Source: Thermoflavifilum sp. (GTDB lineage: Bacteria > Bacteroidota > Bacteroidia > Chitinophagales > Chitinophagaceae). Taken from it: a stretch of 64,000 bases of DNA. Where the stretch lies: positions 2,515,173-2,579,172 of the forward strand of contig NZ_CP063141.1 in NCBI RefSeq assembly GCF_014961315.1, read 5' to 3'. Shown piece after piece: positions 34,062-43,364 of the stretch. Below the pieces are notes generated by a model. That model saw nothing but the letters and a program-made list of their open reading frames with translations. It was not told the DNA's origin and searched no databases. Both the position numbers and the translations under genes were made by a program. The first letter of the stretch is position 1. Every line of letters begins with the position of its first letter.

Positions 34062-35699
34062 ATGGAGCCGAAAACCTTACAGTTCAATAAAAATGAAGAT
34101 GCTTATCGATTGCTGTTGAGTCGCTATCGTCAGATGCGCGAGCAAATCCAGTTAGGTGGGGGAAAAAAGCAAATCGAAAAAATCAAAAAACAACATAAGC
34201 TTACGGCGCGTGAACGTATTGCATATTTAATCGATCGCGGGACTTCTTTTCTGGAGCTCGGCTTATTTGCCGGCTATGATATGTATGCTGAAGCTGGTGG
34301 ATGTCCGGCCGGTGGCGTGGTTGCTGGAATAGGCTATGTAAGCGGTCGGCAGTGTGTGATGGTGGCCAATGATATGACGGTTAAAGCAGGGGCATGGTTC
34401 CCGATTACAGCCAAGAAGCATTTGCGGATGCAGGAAATTGCCATGCAAAACCATCTGCCCATCATTTATCTGGTAGATAGTGCCGGTGTGTTTCTGCCCA
34501 TGCAGGACGAAGTGTTTCCCGATAAAGAGCATTTCGGACGCGTGTTTTACAACAATGCCCGGATGAGCGCCATGGGCATTCCACAGATAGCCGCCGTCAT
34601 GGGCAGCTGTGTGGCTGGCGGCGCCTATCTGCCGGTGATGAGCGATGAGCTGCTGATGGTACGGGGCAATGGATCCATGTTTCTGGCCGGCCCGTATCTG
34701 GTGAAAGCCGCTATCGGCGAGGAAGCCGATGCGGAGGCCCTGGGCGGGGCAGATATGCATAGCAGCATATCCGGCACGGCTGATGCGCGATTTGATAGCG
34801 AAGAAGCCTGTCTGGATCATATCCGACAGCTGATGGGCTTGATGGCAAAGCCACAGGATGCCGGCCTTGCACATGTTTCGCCTGCACCGCCCCGAAAAAA
34901 TCCGGAAGAAATCTATGGCATTATTCCCGATGATCCCACAAGGCCTTATGATATGCAGGAAATCATCGACCGCATCGTAGATGATTCGGCATTCATCCCC
35001 TACAAAGCCGATTATGGGAAAACCCTCATCTGCGGCTATGCCCATATCGAGGGCTGGGCCGTGGGCATCGTAGCCAATCAACGGATGCCCGTGCGTACCC
35101 GACAGGGTGAATTGCAGATGGGAGGCGTCATTTACCATGATAGCGCCGACAAAGCCGCTCGTTTCGTGATGCTGTGCAACCAGAAAAAATTGCCTATCAT
35201 CTTTCTACAGGATGTAACCGGGTTCATGGTGGGCACCCGTTCGGAACAGGCGGGCATCATCAAAAACGGAGCGAAGCTGGTTAATGCCGTGGCCAATTCC
35301 ATCGTTCCCAAAATCACCATCATCGTGGGTAATTCATTTGGTGCAGGTAATTATGCCATGTGCGGACGTGCTTATGATCCGCGTTTTATCTTTGCCTGGC
35401 CCAGCGCACGTATTGCGGTCATGGGTGGGCAGCAGGCGGCGGAAACTTTGTTGCAGATTGAAATCAGCACACGCAAAAAGAAAGGCGAACAGCTCACGCC
35501 CGAGGAAGAAAAACAGCTGTTAGATGAAATCACCAGAAAATATACCGAGCAGATGACTCCTCATTATGCCGCCGCCCGCCTGTGGGTGGATGAAATCATT
35601 GACCCGCTCGACACCCGGATGTATATTCGCGAAGCATTGCATGCGGCCAATCAGGCACCTATAACAGAAAACTTCCATACAGGCGTTTTTCAGGTTTGA
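34062..35699 (+). CDS. acyl-CoA carboxylase, carboxyltransferase (beta) subunit
   Basis: 545 residues. Transfers the carboxyl group from biotin to an acyl-CoA (methylcrotonyl-CoA or propionyl-CoA type). Seen: two crotonase-fold halves, the N-terminal one with LTARERIAYLID, YLVDSAGVFLP and GSCVAGGAYLPVMSD, the C-terminal one with FLQDVTGFMVG and GNSFGAGNYAMCGRAYDP, and the ending MYIREALHAA. Methylcrotonyl-CoA carboxylase beta is the nearest match, which fits the acyl-CoA dehydrogenases elsewhere in the window, but no biotin subunit lies next to it. A GTG six bases upstream (34056) is an alternative start. Confidence 0.9.
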   Translation: MEPKTLQFNKNEDAYRLLLSRYRQMREQIQLGGGKKQIEKIKKQHKLTARERIAYLIDRGTSFLELGLFAGYDMYAEAGGCPAGGVVAGIGYVSGRQCVMVANDMTVKAGAWFPITAKKHLRMQEIAMQNHLPIIYLVDSAGVFLPMQDEVFPDKEHFGRVFYNNARMSAMGIPQIAAVMGSCVAGGAYLPVMSDELLMVRGNGSMFLAGPYLVKAAIGEEADAEALGGADMHSSISGTADARFDSEEACLDHIRQLMGLMAKPQDAGLAHVSPAPPRKNPEEIYGIIPDDPTRPYDMQEIIDRIVDDSAFIPYKADYGKTLICGYAHIEGWAVGIVANQRMPVRTRQGELQMGGVIYHDSADKAARFVMLCNQKKLPIIFLQDVTGFMVGTRSEQAGIIKNGAKLVNAVANSIVPKITIIVGNSFGAGNYAMCGRAYDPRFIFAWPSARIAVMGGQQAAETLLQIEISTRKKKGEQLTPEEEKQLLDEITRKYTEQMTPHYAAARLWVDEIIDPLDTRMYIREALHAANQAPITENFHTGVFQV

Positions 35700-35714
35700 T
35701 AAATAGGTTTTGAT

Positions 35715-36218
35715 ATGAAAAAATCAACACAGGAAGAAGTTGTCATTTATACCGATGGAGCTTCCCGTGGTAATCCGGGTCCGGGCGGCTATGGAGTAAT
35801 TCTCATGAGTGGACAGCATCGCAAAGAACTTTCTGCCGGCTACAGACTTACAACCAACAATCGCATGGAGCTGATGGCCGTGATTGCCGCACTGGAAGCG
35901 CTGAAGAAAAAAAATCTACATGTGAAAATTTATACCGATAGCAACTACGTCGTCAATGCAATCCGGAAGGGATGGCTGAAAGATTGGCTGGCAAAGGATT
36001 TTAAAGGGAAAAAAAACAAAGATCTCTGGTTACGTTTCTGGGAATTGATGCAACAACATGATGTTGAATTTCACTGGGTAAAAGGACATGACCATAATCC
36101 TTACAACAATCGTTGTGATCAACTCGCTACTTATGCCGCCGATCATCAAGCCCTGCTGATCGACAAAGGATATGAAGAGGTAGAATCCAGACCGAGCAAT
36201 ATTTCATCCTACCCGTAA
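35715..36218 (+). CDS. rnhA: ribonuclease HI
   Basis: 167 residues. Cuts RNA in RNA-DNA hybrids. Seen catalytic acidic residues in VVIYTDGASRGNPGPGGYG (Asp), NNRMELMAVIAALEAL (Glu), KIYTDSNYVVNAI (Asp) and NNRCDQLA (Asp), with the basic handle KGWLKDW...FKGKKNKDLW and the HWVKGH His. Length is normal with a short C-terminal tail. It starts 16 bases after the carboxylase gene, so the two are probably co-transcribed. Confidence 0.95.
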   Translation: MKKSTQEEVVIYTDGASRGNPGPGGYGVILMSGQHRKELSAGYRLTTNNRMELMAVIAALEALKKKNLHVKIYTDSNYVVNAIRKGWLKDWLAKDFKGKKNKDLWLRFWELMQQHDVEFHWVKGHDHNPYNNRCDQLATYAADHQALLIDKGYEEVESRPSNISSYP

Positions 36219-36410
36219 AAAAATAGATTCATTCATGATTTTGCAATTACAATTAAAACCTATTTAAAAAAGTGCGCATAAAATATGCATTTATCAGATC
36301 TGGAAACTTGATATTGAAAATCAGCATATCGTGCAAAACAACTGTTTATTTCCCTGATACACCATAAAAGGGAAAACCTGTATTTTTGTTCAAGGCTTAA
36401 ATCAAATATT

Positions 36411-37760
36411 ATGGCACTGGCGGATCTTATTATGCCCAAAATGGGCGAGAGCATTATGGAAGCAACTATTCTGAAATGGTTGAAAAAGCCCGGTGATCCG
36501 GTAAAACAGGATGAGCCTGTACTCGAAATAGCTACAGACAAAGTGGATAGTGAAGTGCCCTCGACCGTTTCGGGCGAGCTTGCCGAAATTTTATACGAAG
36601 AAAATCAGGTGGTGCCTGTAGGTGCTGTAATTGCCAGAATAAAAACCGAACAGGAAATACCTTCAGCTGCAGATACATACGATTTTCAGATTGAAGATAC
36701 CCCTCATACCGAACAGGCTCAGGAAATGGTTGAGCAGGAAGCATCCTCGTCATCTTCCGCATATCCAATCTCCACGGCTATTCCCGGAAGCAACGCTGGC
36801 AAGCCTAATTCGGGATTTTTTTCGCCGCTTGTGTTGATGATTGCTAAGAATGAAGGCATTCCTTTATCAGAGCTTGAGCAAATTAAAGGTACCGGCGCAG
36901 ATGGGCGTGTGACCAAGAAAGATATACTGGACTATGTAGCCCGCCGAAAGGCCGGCGAAACAGTAGCACAGGCCGCACCACGGCATGAAACTCCATCGCG
37001 TCAACAAGAAGCAGTTTCTGTATGGCAGCCTGCAGAAAAAATACAGGATCAACGTGTGGAAATCATTGAAATGGATCGGATGCGTAAGCTCATCGCCGAG
37101 CACATGGTACGCAGCAAACAAACGAGTCCACATGTAACCAGCTTTGCAGAAGCCGATGTTACACACATGGTGCAATGGCGCGAACGCATTAAAAGAGATT
37201 TTGAAAAAAGGGAAGGCGAGAAGATTACATTTACACCATTGTTCATTGAAGCTATCGTAAAATGTCTCAAACGTTTTCCATTGCTAAACAGCTCGGTGGA
37301 AGGAGATAAAATCATTGTCAAAAAAGATATTCATATCGGCATGGCTACGGCCCTTCCCAACGGTAATCTGATTGTGCCGGTCATCAAACATGCCGACACG
37401 TTAAACCTGGTGGGATTGGTTAAGCAGGTGAATTATCTGGCGCAAGCAGCGAGAAATAACAAATTGAAGCCTGATGATACGCAGGGTGGCACTTTTACAC
37501 TTACGAATCTGGGTAGTTTTGGTAGCTTGATGGGCACGCCTATCATCAATCAACCTCAGGTGGCTATTCTGGCAACCGGACTCATTAAGAAAAGACCGGT
37601 GGTGATTGAAACACCACAGGGCGATACCATTGGCATTCGCCACATGATGTTTTTATCGCTTTCTTATGATCATCGAATCATCGATGGCTCACTGGGTGCC
37701 ACTTTTCTTTCGGCTGTCGTGCATGAGCTGGAGAATTTCGATCCCCAACGTGAATTTTAA
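36411..37760 (+). CDS. 2-oxoacid dehydrogenase E2 (dihydrolipoamide acyltransferase)
   Basis: 449 residues. Core of a 2-oxoacid dehydrogenase complex, moving the acyl group from lipoate to CoA. Seen: one lipoyl domain (1-80) with EIATDKVDSEVPS carrying the lipoylated Lys, an Ala/Ser-rich linker, the E3/E1-binding domain (about 137-173; FFSPLVLMIAKNEGIPLSELEQI) and the acyltransferase domain (about 220-449) ending with SLSYDHRIIDGSLGATFL, whose His and Asp are catalytic. Pyruvate, 2-oxoglutarate or branched-chain specificity is not fixed by what I can see. A TATTTTTG box at about 36380 may be its -7 element. Confidence 0.92.
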   Translation: MALADLIMPKMGESIMEATILKWLKKPGDPVKQDEPVLEIATDKVDSEVPSTVSGELAEILYEENQVVPVGAVIARIKTEQEIPSAADTYDFQIEDTPHTEQAQEMVEQEASSSSSAYPISTAIPGSNAGKPNSGFFSPLVLMIAKNEGIPLSELEQIKGTGADGRVTKKDILDYVARRKAGETVAQAAPRHETPSRQQEAVSVWQPAEKIQDQRVEIIEMDRMRKLIAEHMVRSKQTSPHVTSFAEADVTHMVQWRERIKRDFEKREGEKITFTPLFIEAIVKCLKRFPLLNSSVEGDKIIVKKDIHIGMATALPNGNLIVPVIKHADTLNLVGLVKQVNYLAQAARNNKLKPDDTQGGTFTLTNLGSFGSLMGTPIINQPQVAILATGLIKKRPVVIETPQGDTIGIRHMMFLSLSYDHRIIDGSLGATFLSAVVHELENFDPQREF

Positions 37761-37767
37761 CCCTGCA

Positions 37768-37965
37768 TTATTTTCCGGAATCTACCTGCTGATGAAGGCT
37801 ATCAGCGGGTAATTGCACGCTATCTACCGCAGCCTTTGCCTGGTTGAGCAGGGAATCGATATTCACCTGAGTGCTGTCTGCATCAGCCGAGGAAGATGAG
37901 CCATGACCACAAGCGCCGAGCAGCATGCAGATTGCCAGACAGATAATCCAATACATGTGTTTCAT
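37768..37965 (-). CDS. small lipoprotein, unknown function
   Basis: 65 residues. Signal ending LLGAC, a classic lipobox with the Cys at about residue 19, then a Ser/Asp-rich region and an amphipathic helix (IDSLLNQAKAAVDSVQLPADSLHQQV). It lies 3' to 3' with the E2 gene, 8 bases apart. No family recognised. Confidence 0.65.
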   Translation of the reverse strand: MKHMYWIICLAICMLLGACGHGSSSSADADSTQVNIDSLLNQAKAAVDSVQLPADSLHQQVDSGK

Positions 37966-38039
37966 AGGTGCATGAAAGTTTATGTTTTTTTAGTATCGCA
38001 TCGTCCATGCTCAGGGTTGTTTTTGCTGCCTGTACGGAT

Positions 38040-39359
38040 TCATTTTTTTCGAAAATACATTCTCAAGGGAACACCACTCAACGGAAAATGTTTGCGGAGC
38101 TGGTTCTCTAAAAATTGTTTATAAGGCTGACGAATTTCATCTGGATAATTGGTAAAAAATAAAAAAGTAGGATAGGATGCAGGCAGCTGTGTGATGTATT
38201 TAATATGAATCAGATGACCACGCACGGAAGGAGGAGGTGTTTTTTCAATGATAGGCAACAACACTTCATTTAATCGTGAAGTCGGAATTTTTTCTTTACG
38301 ACGCTGATACACTTCCAGTGCTGTTTCTAAAGCTTTATAGATGCGCGTTTTTTCGAGTGCAGAAATAAAGATAATGGGTACATCCGTGAAAGGCGCAATT
38401 TTATTGTGGATCTCCGTTTCAAATTCTTTTGCCGTGTGGGTATTTTTCTCAATTGCATCCCATTTATTCACCAGTAATACAATACCTTTCCCTTTTCGGA
38501 TGATGAGGCTGAAGATATTAACATCCTGTGCAGTCATCGGACGCGTGGCATCAATGAGTAACATACACACATCGGCCTCATCCACAGCCTTAATAGCCCT
38601 GATGGTAGCATAAAACTCCAACTGATCCTTGTAGGCATCTTTACGCCGCAATCCGGCTGTATCAATTAGTATGCATGATTTTTGAAACAAATTATAATGC
38701 GTATGAATGGCATCGCGAGTAGTACCCGGCATATTGGAAACCACATTGCGTTCTTCACCGATCAAGGCATTTAGTAAGGAAGACTTGCCTACATTGGGTT
38801 GACCCACAATGGCGATTTTAGGTAAATCTGCATTCAACGTTGTATTGTCATCCTGCTTCGCATCCGGAATTTGCGCTACAATTGCATCCAGCAATTCACC
38901 CGTACCGCTGCCACTGATAGCAGAAATGGGAAACAGGTTTTCGATACCCAGGCGATAAAATTCCTGAGCATCCAGCATGCGTTCATAATTATCCGTTTTA
39001 TTGACTACAAGCCATACCGGCTTTTTACTCTTGCGCAACATATGGGCAATGCTATCGTCAAGATCGGTGATACCCGTGGTTACATCGCAGACAAACAAAA
39101 TACCATCAGCTTCATCCATAGCAATTTGCACCTGATGGGCAATGGCACGTGTAATTTCATCGGCGGCATGGGGAACAAAACCGCCTGTATCAATGACATT
39201 GAATGTTTTACCATTCCAGTCGCTCGTACCGTAATTCCGATCGCGCGTAACACCGCTTACATCGGCTACAATAGCCTGTCGTTCGGCAATCAACCTGTTG
39301 AAAAGCGTGGACTTACCCACATTAGGTCTCCCCACTATTGCTATGGTAAATCCGGCCAT
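38040..39359 (-). CDS. der: ribosome biogenesis GTPase Der (EngA)
   Basis: 439 residues. Assembly of the 50S subunit. Seen: two tandem G domains with P-loops GRPNVGKSTLFN and GQPNVGKSSLLN, DTGGF and DTAGL switch motifs, NKTD and NKWD specificity motifs, and the C-terminal KH-like domain ending FPLSGVPLRMYFRKK. It follows era by 22 bases on the same strand, so the two GTPases form one unit. Confidence 0.97.
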   Translation of the reverse strand: MAGFTIAIVGRPNVGKSTLFNRLIAERQAIVADVSGVTRDRNYGTSDWNGKTFNVIDTGGFVPHAADEITRAIAHQVQIAMDEADGILFVCDVTTGITDLDDSIAHMLRKSKKPVWLVVNKTDNYERMLDAQEFYRLGIENLFPISAISGSGTGELLDAIVAQIPDAKQDDNTTLNADLPKIAIVGQPNVGKSSLLNALIGEERNVVSNMPGTTRDAIHTHYNLFQKSCILIDTAGLRRKDAYKDQLEFYATIRAIKAVDEADVCMLLIDATRPMTAQDVNIFSLIIRKGKGIVLLVNKWDAIEKNTHTAKEFETEIHNKIAPFTDVPIIFISALEKTRIYKALETALEVYQRRKEKIPTSRLNEVLLPIIEKTPPPSVRGHLIHIKYITQLPASYPTFLFFTNYPDEIRQPYKQFLENQLRKHFPLSGVPLRMYFRKK

Positions 39360-39381
39360 ATCCGTTATTTTTTAATCTCAG

Positions 39382-40257
39382 CTAAGGGGTGTATCCCAGT
39401 GAAGATAAAAATCGGTCGTTTTCTCGCCAGCCTGGACGCACTTTAACGAACAATTCGAGAAACACTTTTCGCCCGATGAGCTGCTCTATTTCTTCGCGTG
39501 CCTGGCGACCAATCTCGCGGATCATCCGCCCTTTTTCACCGAGAATAATGCCCTTTTGCGATTCCCGACTGACGATGATTTCCGCACGGATGCGGGTAAG
39601 ATTTTCCTTGTCTTCATACGACTGAATCACCACGGCTGTATGATAAGGCACTTCATCACGTGTCAGCAAAAAAATTTTTTCCCGGATGATTTCACTCACG
39701 ATAAACCGCAATGGCCGATCGGTAATCTCATCCGTGGGATAATAGGGTTGTCCTTCGGGCAGAAGGTCGAGAATGGCCTTCAACAGCTCGTCCATACCCA
39801 TGCCCAACGTCGCGGAAACGGGAATAACCTTTCGCACGGGTGAAAAACACTGATAAGCCTGCAACAAATCATCCAACGGCCGATCTTTCAATAAATCCAT
39901 TTTGTTGATCACCAGCAGACAGGGACGATGAAGCTGCAATGCAGTAATACGATTTTTCACCTCATCAGGCGATTCGGTAATATCGGTCATATACACCACC
40001 AGGTCGGCATCACGTACAGCGGCCTGCATGGCTTCCATCATTCTTTCCTGCAGCTTATAGGCGGGATCCAATATGCCAGGGGTATCCAGAAACACAATCT
40101 GATAATCATCCCCACTCAGGATGCCGGCCACTCGATGACGCGTGGTTTGCGCTTTGGGTGTGACAATAGAAATTTTTTCCCCGACGAAACGATTCATCAG
40201 GGTGCTCTTGCCTACGTTCGGTCGCCCGATGATACTTACAAAGCCTGATCGAAACAT
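39382..40257 (-). CDS. era: GTPase Era
   Basis: 291 residues. Binds the 3' end of 16S rRNA and helps 30S maturation. Seen: GRPNVGKSTLMNRFVG, the GTPase motifs DTPGI and NKMD, and a C-terminal KH domain with EIIVSRESQKGIILGEKGRMIREIGRQAREEIE. Lies directly upstream of der. Confidence 0.97.
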   Translation of the reverse strand: MFRSGFVSIIGRPNVGKSTLMNRFVGEKISIVTPKAQTTRHRVAGILSGDDYQIVFLDTPGILDPAYKLQERMMEAMQAAVRDADLVVYMTDITESPDEVKNRITALQLHRPCLLVINKMDLLKDRPLDDLLQAYQCFSPVRKVIPVSATLGMGMDELLKAILDLLPEGQPYYPTDEITDRPLRFIVSEIIREKIFLLTRDEVPYHTAVVIQSYEDKENLTRIRAEIIVSRESQKGIILGEKGRMIREIGRQAREEIEQLIGRKVFLELFVKVRPGWRENDRFLSSLGYTP

Positions 40258-40309
40258 GCCGGCAAAGATAAGCGAAAAAGCCAGCCAGCCGATAGGAAGT
40301 GAAAAGCAT

Positions 40310-40342
40310 TATTGGATGAAACGAGAAATTGTTTTAGCTTTG
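40310..40342 (+). promoter_or_regulatory. promoter of the initiator tRNA
   Basis: TTG (within the TTGGATG run near 40312) and TAGCTTTG at 40335-40342, about 20 bases apart, fit the Bacteroidota pattern; the tRNA starts 12 bases later. Confidence 0.55.
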
Positions 40343-40353
40343 CATCCTGACAT

Positions 40354-40558
<205 letters not shown>

Positions 40559-40737
40559 AATATGCTCGCTCATAAGGGATGGACTAAACGGTTTCGACCC
40601 TGGATCGTCTTGCTAACCGAATCTTTCCCTTCCAAACAACAGGCTCGCATCAGAGAAAAACAGCTCAAATCGGCTAAAGGACGTCAATTCATCTGGCAGC
40701 TCATTCACCAATACTATCCCCCTCATCCCTGATCCCG

Positions 40738-40790
40738 TCGGGCTCATATCCGCCAGCCGGCGGACGGAGGTTCGAATCCTTCCCTCGCTA
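40738..40790 (+). other. second, altered 3' half of the initiator tRNA
   Basis: From GTCGGGCTCATA the match to tRNA-fMet continues, but the 3' side of the anticodon stem is replaced by the palindrome TCCGCCAGCCGGCGGA before the T-arm and acceptor end resume. The 5' half is missing, so this cannot be a working tRNA. Confidence 0.75.
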
Positions 40791-40923
40791 CAAGTTGCGG
40801 GCATGTAGAACATGCCCGTCTTCATTTTTTGCCATGTTCACCGTCTATGTCCTCTATTCTCCTCTCCACCACAAAATCTACATCGGATATACCGCCAACC
40901 TTCAACAACGCCTGCTGGCGCAT
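40765..40923 (+). repeat. direct repeat, right copy
   Basis: Second copy of the 40400-40558 segment, ending where the cytochrome c gene's stop codon lies. Confidence 0.9.
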
Positions 40924-40992
40924 CAATGTGCAGCGAGAGGCGCTACGGGCGCAGGCACGAGATTATGCACCGGTGGAATGGTCTTCAGATAA
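40834..40992 (+). pseudogene. truncated GIY-YIG copy
   Basis: The first 30 residues (VYVLYS ... LQQRLLAHQ) match the intact gene, then the frame leaves the family and runs antisense through the end of the cytochrome c gene to a stop. The catalytic C-terminal half is missing. Confidence 0.8.
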
Positions 40993-41540
40993 GCAAATAT
41001 GGCTTTTAACTCCTCATCGCTGAATCCCTGATTCATACCTGCTGCGACAAAGCTCATGGGTGGCAATAAGGGACGGCTGTTGGCTAAACCCTTCCATTTG
41101 CCCTGACGGATGGCGGTGATAAACTGCGATTCCGACCATCCTCCCAGTCCCGTTTCATCGGGTGTCAGGTTAGCGGCATAGGAAATACCCCAGGGGCCCA
41201 CCCATACGCTCAGGTCGTTGGTGACCATTAGGCCTTTTTGTTCGATTTCCTGCCGGTTGATCTGCGGAGGAGGCACTGCACCGGGATGTCCGGCCAGATA
41301 CATGGTGGTATCGGGCATGGGTCCCATGGCCGTCATCTTTTTCGGGGTATGACAATCGCTACACCCGGCGATGGCTACCAGATGCTTGCCCCAGGCGGCC
41401 TGACTGGCATAACCTCCATAAGCAGGCGGTGGGGAAGAAGAAGCAGATGCATCAGTTGGGGTTGGGTGGGAATGACAATCGACCAGAGCCAGCAAAATGC
41501 CAGCAGCTGCTATGCTTAGCAGCACTTGTTTGCGTATCAT
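40923..41540 (-). CDS. c-type cytochrome, probably lipid-anchored
   Basis: 205 residues. An electron-transfer haem protein on the periplasmic side. Seen: a signal with possible lipobox (LALVDC, Cys about 22), a Ser/Pro-rich linker, one haem site CSDCH (about 60-64) and a distal Met candidate in LPPMSF, plus TPDETGLGGWSESQFITAIRQGKW, common in class I cytochromes related to alcohol-dehydrogenase and diheme cytochromes. Only one CxxCH is present. Its last codons coincide with the end of the right GIY-YIG repeat, so the 3' end may have been altered by that insertion. Confidence 0.85.
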   Translation of the reverse strand: MIRKQVLLSIAAAGILLALVDCHSHPTPTDASASSSPPPAYGGYASQAAWGKHLVAIAGCSDCHTPKKMTAMGPMPDTTMYLAGHPGAVPPPQINRQEIEQKGLMVTNDLSVWVGPWGISYAANLTPDETGLGGWSESQFITAIRQGKWKGLANSRPLLPPMSFVAAGMNQGFSDEELKAIFAYLKTIPPVHNLVPAPVAPLAAH

Positions 41541-41842
41541 GATATAGATGTTTGGGGTTAATAAATAAAAATGGATGAAAATGTATGTGCATACTGCAAT
41601 ATTTCTGGTGAATCATACCACGCGCAATTGACCAAAAATCCATCCTATCATCACTGGAAAACCTACTTTTTTCTTGAAGCAACGTTTCAGCGCTTCGTTA
41701 TTCGTTATTCAAAATAAGGGTTAAACGGGTTTATCACAGGAAAGCAGAAAAAAATCGGTTTAATCGGGAGGTAAGATATGTAGTTTCTTTAAAAAATGCA
41801 ATAATTTAACTTAAAAAAAATAGGCGAGATGAAATCCACCCG
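41541..41842. other. intergenic stretch without a gene
   Basis: Between the cytochrome c start and tRNA-Ser. It is A+T-rich, and I see no reading frame, repeat or clear hairpin that I would defend; it should contain the cytochrome promoter. Confidence 0.6.
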
Positions 41843-41931
41843 CGGAGGGAGAGGGATTCGAACCCCCGGTCCCGGTTGCCCGAGACAACGGTTTTCAAGA
41901 CCGCCGCATTCGACCGCTCTGCCATCCCTCC
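41843..41931 (-). tRNA. tRNA-Ser (TGA anticodon)
   Basis: Acceptor GGAGGGA pairs with TCCCTCC, D-arm GCAGAGCGGTCGAATGC, anticodon loop CTTGAAA (TGA), long variable arm TGTCTCGGGCAACCGGGACC, T-arm GGGGGTTCGAATCCC. CCA is not encoded. Confidence 0.95.
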
Positions 41932-42033
41932 GATACATGCATGGCTGGCAAAATTAATGGAAAAATTCGGCTGTTGTAGCGCAGATAAATCAGATACACA
42001 ATCTTTCATAGCTTTGTACAAATTCCCGCAGGG

Positions 42034-42267
42034 ATGAAAGAAATAGGCAAATGGTTGATCGTTAGCGGATTGTTGCTATTGTTGATGGGCATACTTCTGT
42101 ATGTGATCGGACAGCTGGGTCAACGCCTCCCCTGGCTGGGGCGACTGCCGGGCGATATCAGGATTCAAAAACCCAATTTTGTGTTTTACGCGCCCATCAC
42201 TACCATGCTGCTGCTGAGCATCCTGCTCAGTGCATTACTCTGGATTATTCAACGATTCTTGAAATAA
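42034..42267 (+). CDS. DUF2905 family small membrane protein
   Basis: 77 residues. Two transmembrane helices (about 7-28 and 50-72) linked by the conserved LPWLGRLPGDIRIQKPNFVFYAPI loop, the mark of this family of unknown function. Its stop codon overlaps the ATG of the metal transporter (TAATG), so the two are translated together. Confidence 0.9.
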   Translation: MKEIGKWLIVSGLLLLLMGILLYVIGQLGQRLPWLGRLPGDIRIQKPNFVFYAPITTMLLLSILLSALLWIIQRFLK

Positions 42268-43307
42268 TGTTCAGGCTTCGAGTTGAGAAACGAATCATGC
42301 TATTGTCGCTGGGAATCAGCATTTTCCTGACGGCATTAAAAGCCTGGGCATACCTGCAAACCCATTCCGTAGCCATCCTTTCAGATGCACTGGAATCCAT
42401 CATCAACATCGTCACTGCCGCTCTGGCTATGTACAGCGTGCATTTATCTGCAATACCCCGCGATGTCAATCATCCTTACGGACATGGTAAGGTTGAATTT
42501 TTTTCGGTAGGTGTAGAGGGCGCGCTGATATTCATCGCCGGTATGCTGATAGCCGTGAAAGCACTGGCCTATTTTTTCCATCCTTATGCCCTGACGCAAC
42601 TTCCGGAAGGCATGCTTTTCGTGGCCATCACCGCAGTCGTGAACCTGTTGCTGGGCTTATTTTTAATTCATCAGGGCAAGAAACTTCCATCGCTTACTAT
42701 TCTGGGAAATGGTCAGCATATCCTTACCGACGCGTATTCTACCGGTGGATTATGCCTGGCTTTGATGATTATTCAAATCAGTGGCCGGGAATGGATTGAC
42801 CCCATTGCTTCGCTGATGATAGGCGCATGGGTCGTGCGAAAAGGATATCGATTGGTACGCAAATCCATATCGGGCCTCATGGACGAAGCCAATCCGGAAT
42901 TGATTGATCAGGTTATTGATATCCTGGCCAGACATCGAAAACCCAACTGGATTGATCTGCATAATTTTCGAATTCAACAATACGGCAATAATTATCACAT
43001 TGATTGCCATCTCACCTTACCTTATTATTATTCATTAGAACAGGTGCATCAGGAGAATGAATCCCTGACACAACTGATCAAGGAGCATGTACATTCCGGG
43101 GAGATAGAATGTTTTATTCATGTAGATCCCTGCAGGCCTTATTGCTGCCCCTATTGCCAGTTGCTGGATTGCCCCGTGCGGCAACATCCATTTCGTGAAA
43201 AGATTCCCTGGACAAAGCCATACGTATTACTCCATCAACATCCTTCTCTTGAGAAGGCCGGTTCTCCATTGCTCGATACATCGACAGGTGGGGAAAAACA
43301 AAGCTGA
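42267..43307 (+). CDS. cation diffusion facilitator (CDF) transporter with Cys-rich tail
   Basis: 346 residues. Proton-driven efflux of a divalent metal such as Zn or Fe/Mn. Seen: six transmembrane helices in the first about 210 residues with SDALESIINI and HPYGHGKVEFFS carrying the Asp/His metal-site residues, TDAYSTGG as the matching site in helix V, and a cytosolic domain with DLHNFRIQQYGNNYHIDCHLTLP. Odd: after it come Cys residues in CRPYCCPYCQLLDCPVR, a likely extra metal-binding site. The start overlaps the stop of the DUF2905 gene. Confidence 0.9.
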   Translation: MFRLRVEKRIMLLSLGISIFLTALKAWAYLQTHSVAILSDALESIINIVTAALAMYSVHLSAIPRDVNHPYGHGKVEFFSVGVEGALIFIAGMLIAVKALAYFFHPYALTQLPEGMLFVAITAVVNLLLGLFLIHQGKKLPSLTILGNGQHILTDAYSTGGLCLALMIIQISGREWIDPIASLMIGAWVVRKGYRLVRKSISGLMDEANPELIDQVIDILARHRKPNWIDLHNFRIQQYGNNYHIDCHLTLPYYYSLEQVHQENESLTQLIKEHVHSGEIECFIHVDPCRPYCCPYCQLLDCPVRQHPFREKIPWTKPYVLLHQHPSLEKAGSPLLDTSTGGEKQS

Positions 43308-43364
43308 ACCATACGGCTCCTGCTTATTCGGCTAGAAAAACTTCAAGCAAGCCAACACGTGCAT

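Noticed and set aside
34263..35138. A 291-codon minus-strand frame inside the carboxylase beta gene
   Set aside because: Shadow frame; the plus-strand protein is complete and recognisable.
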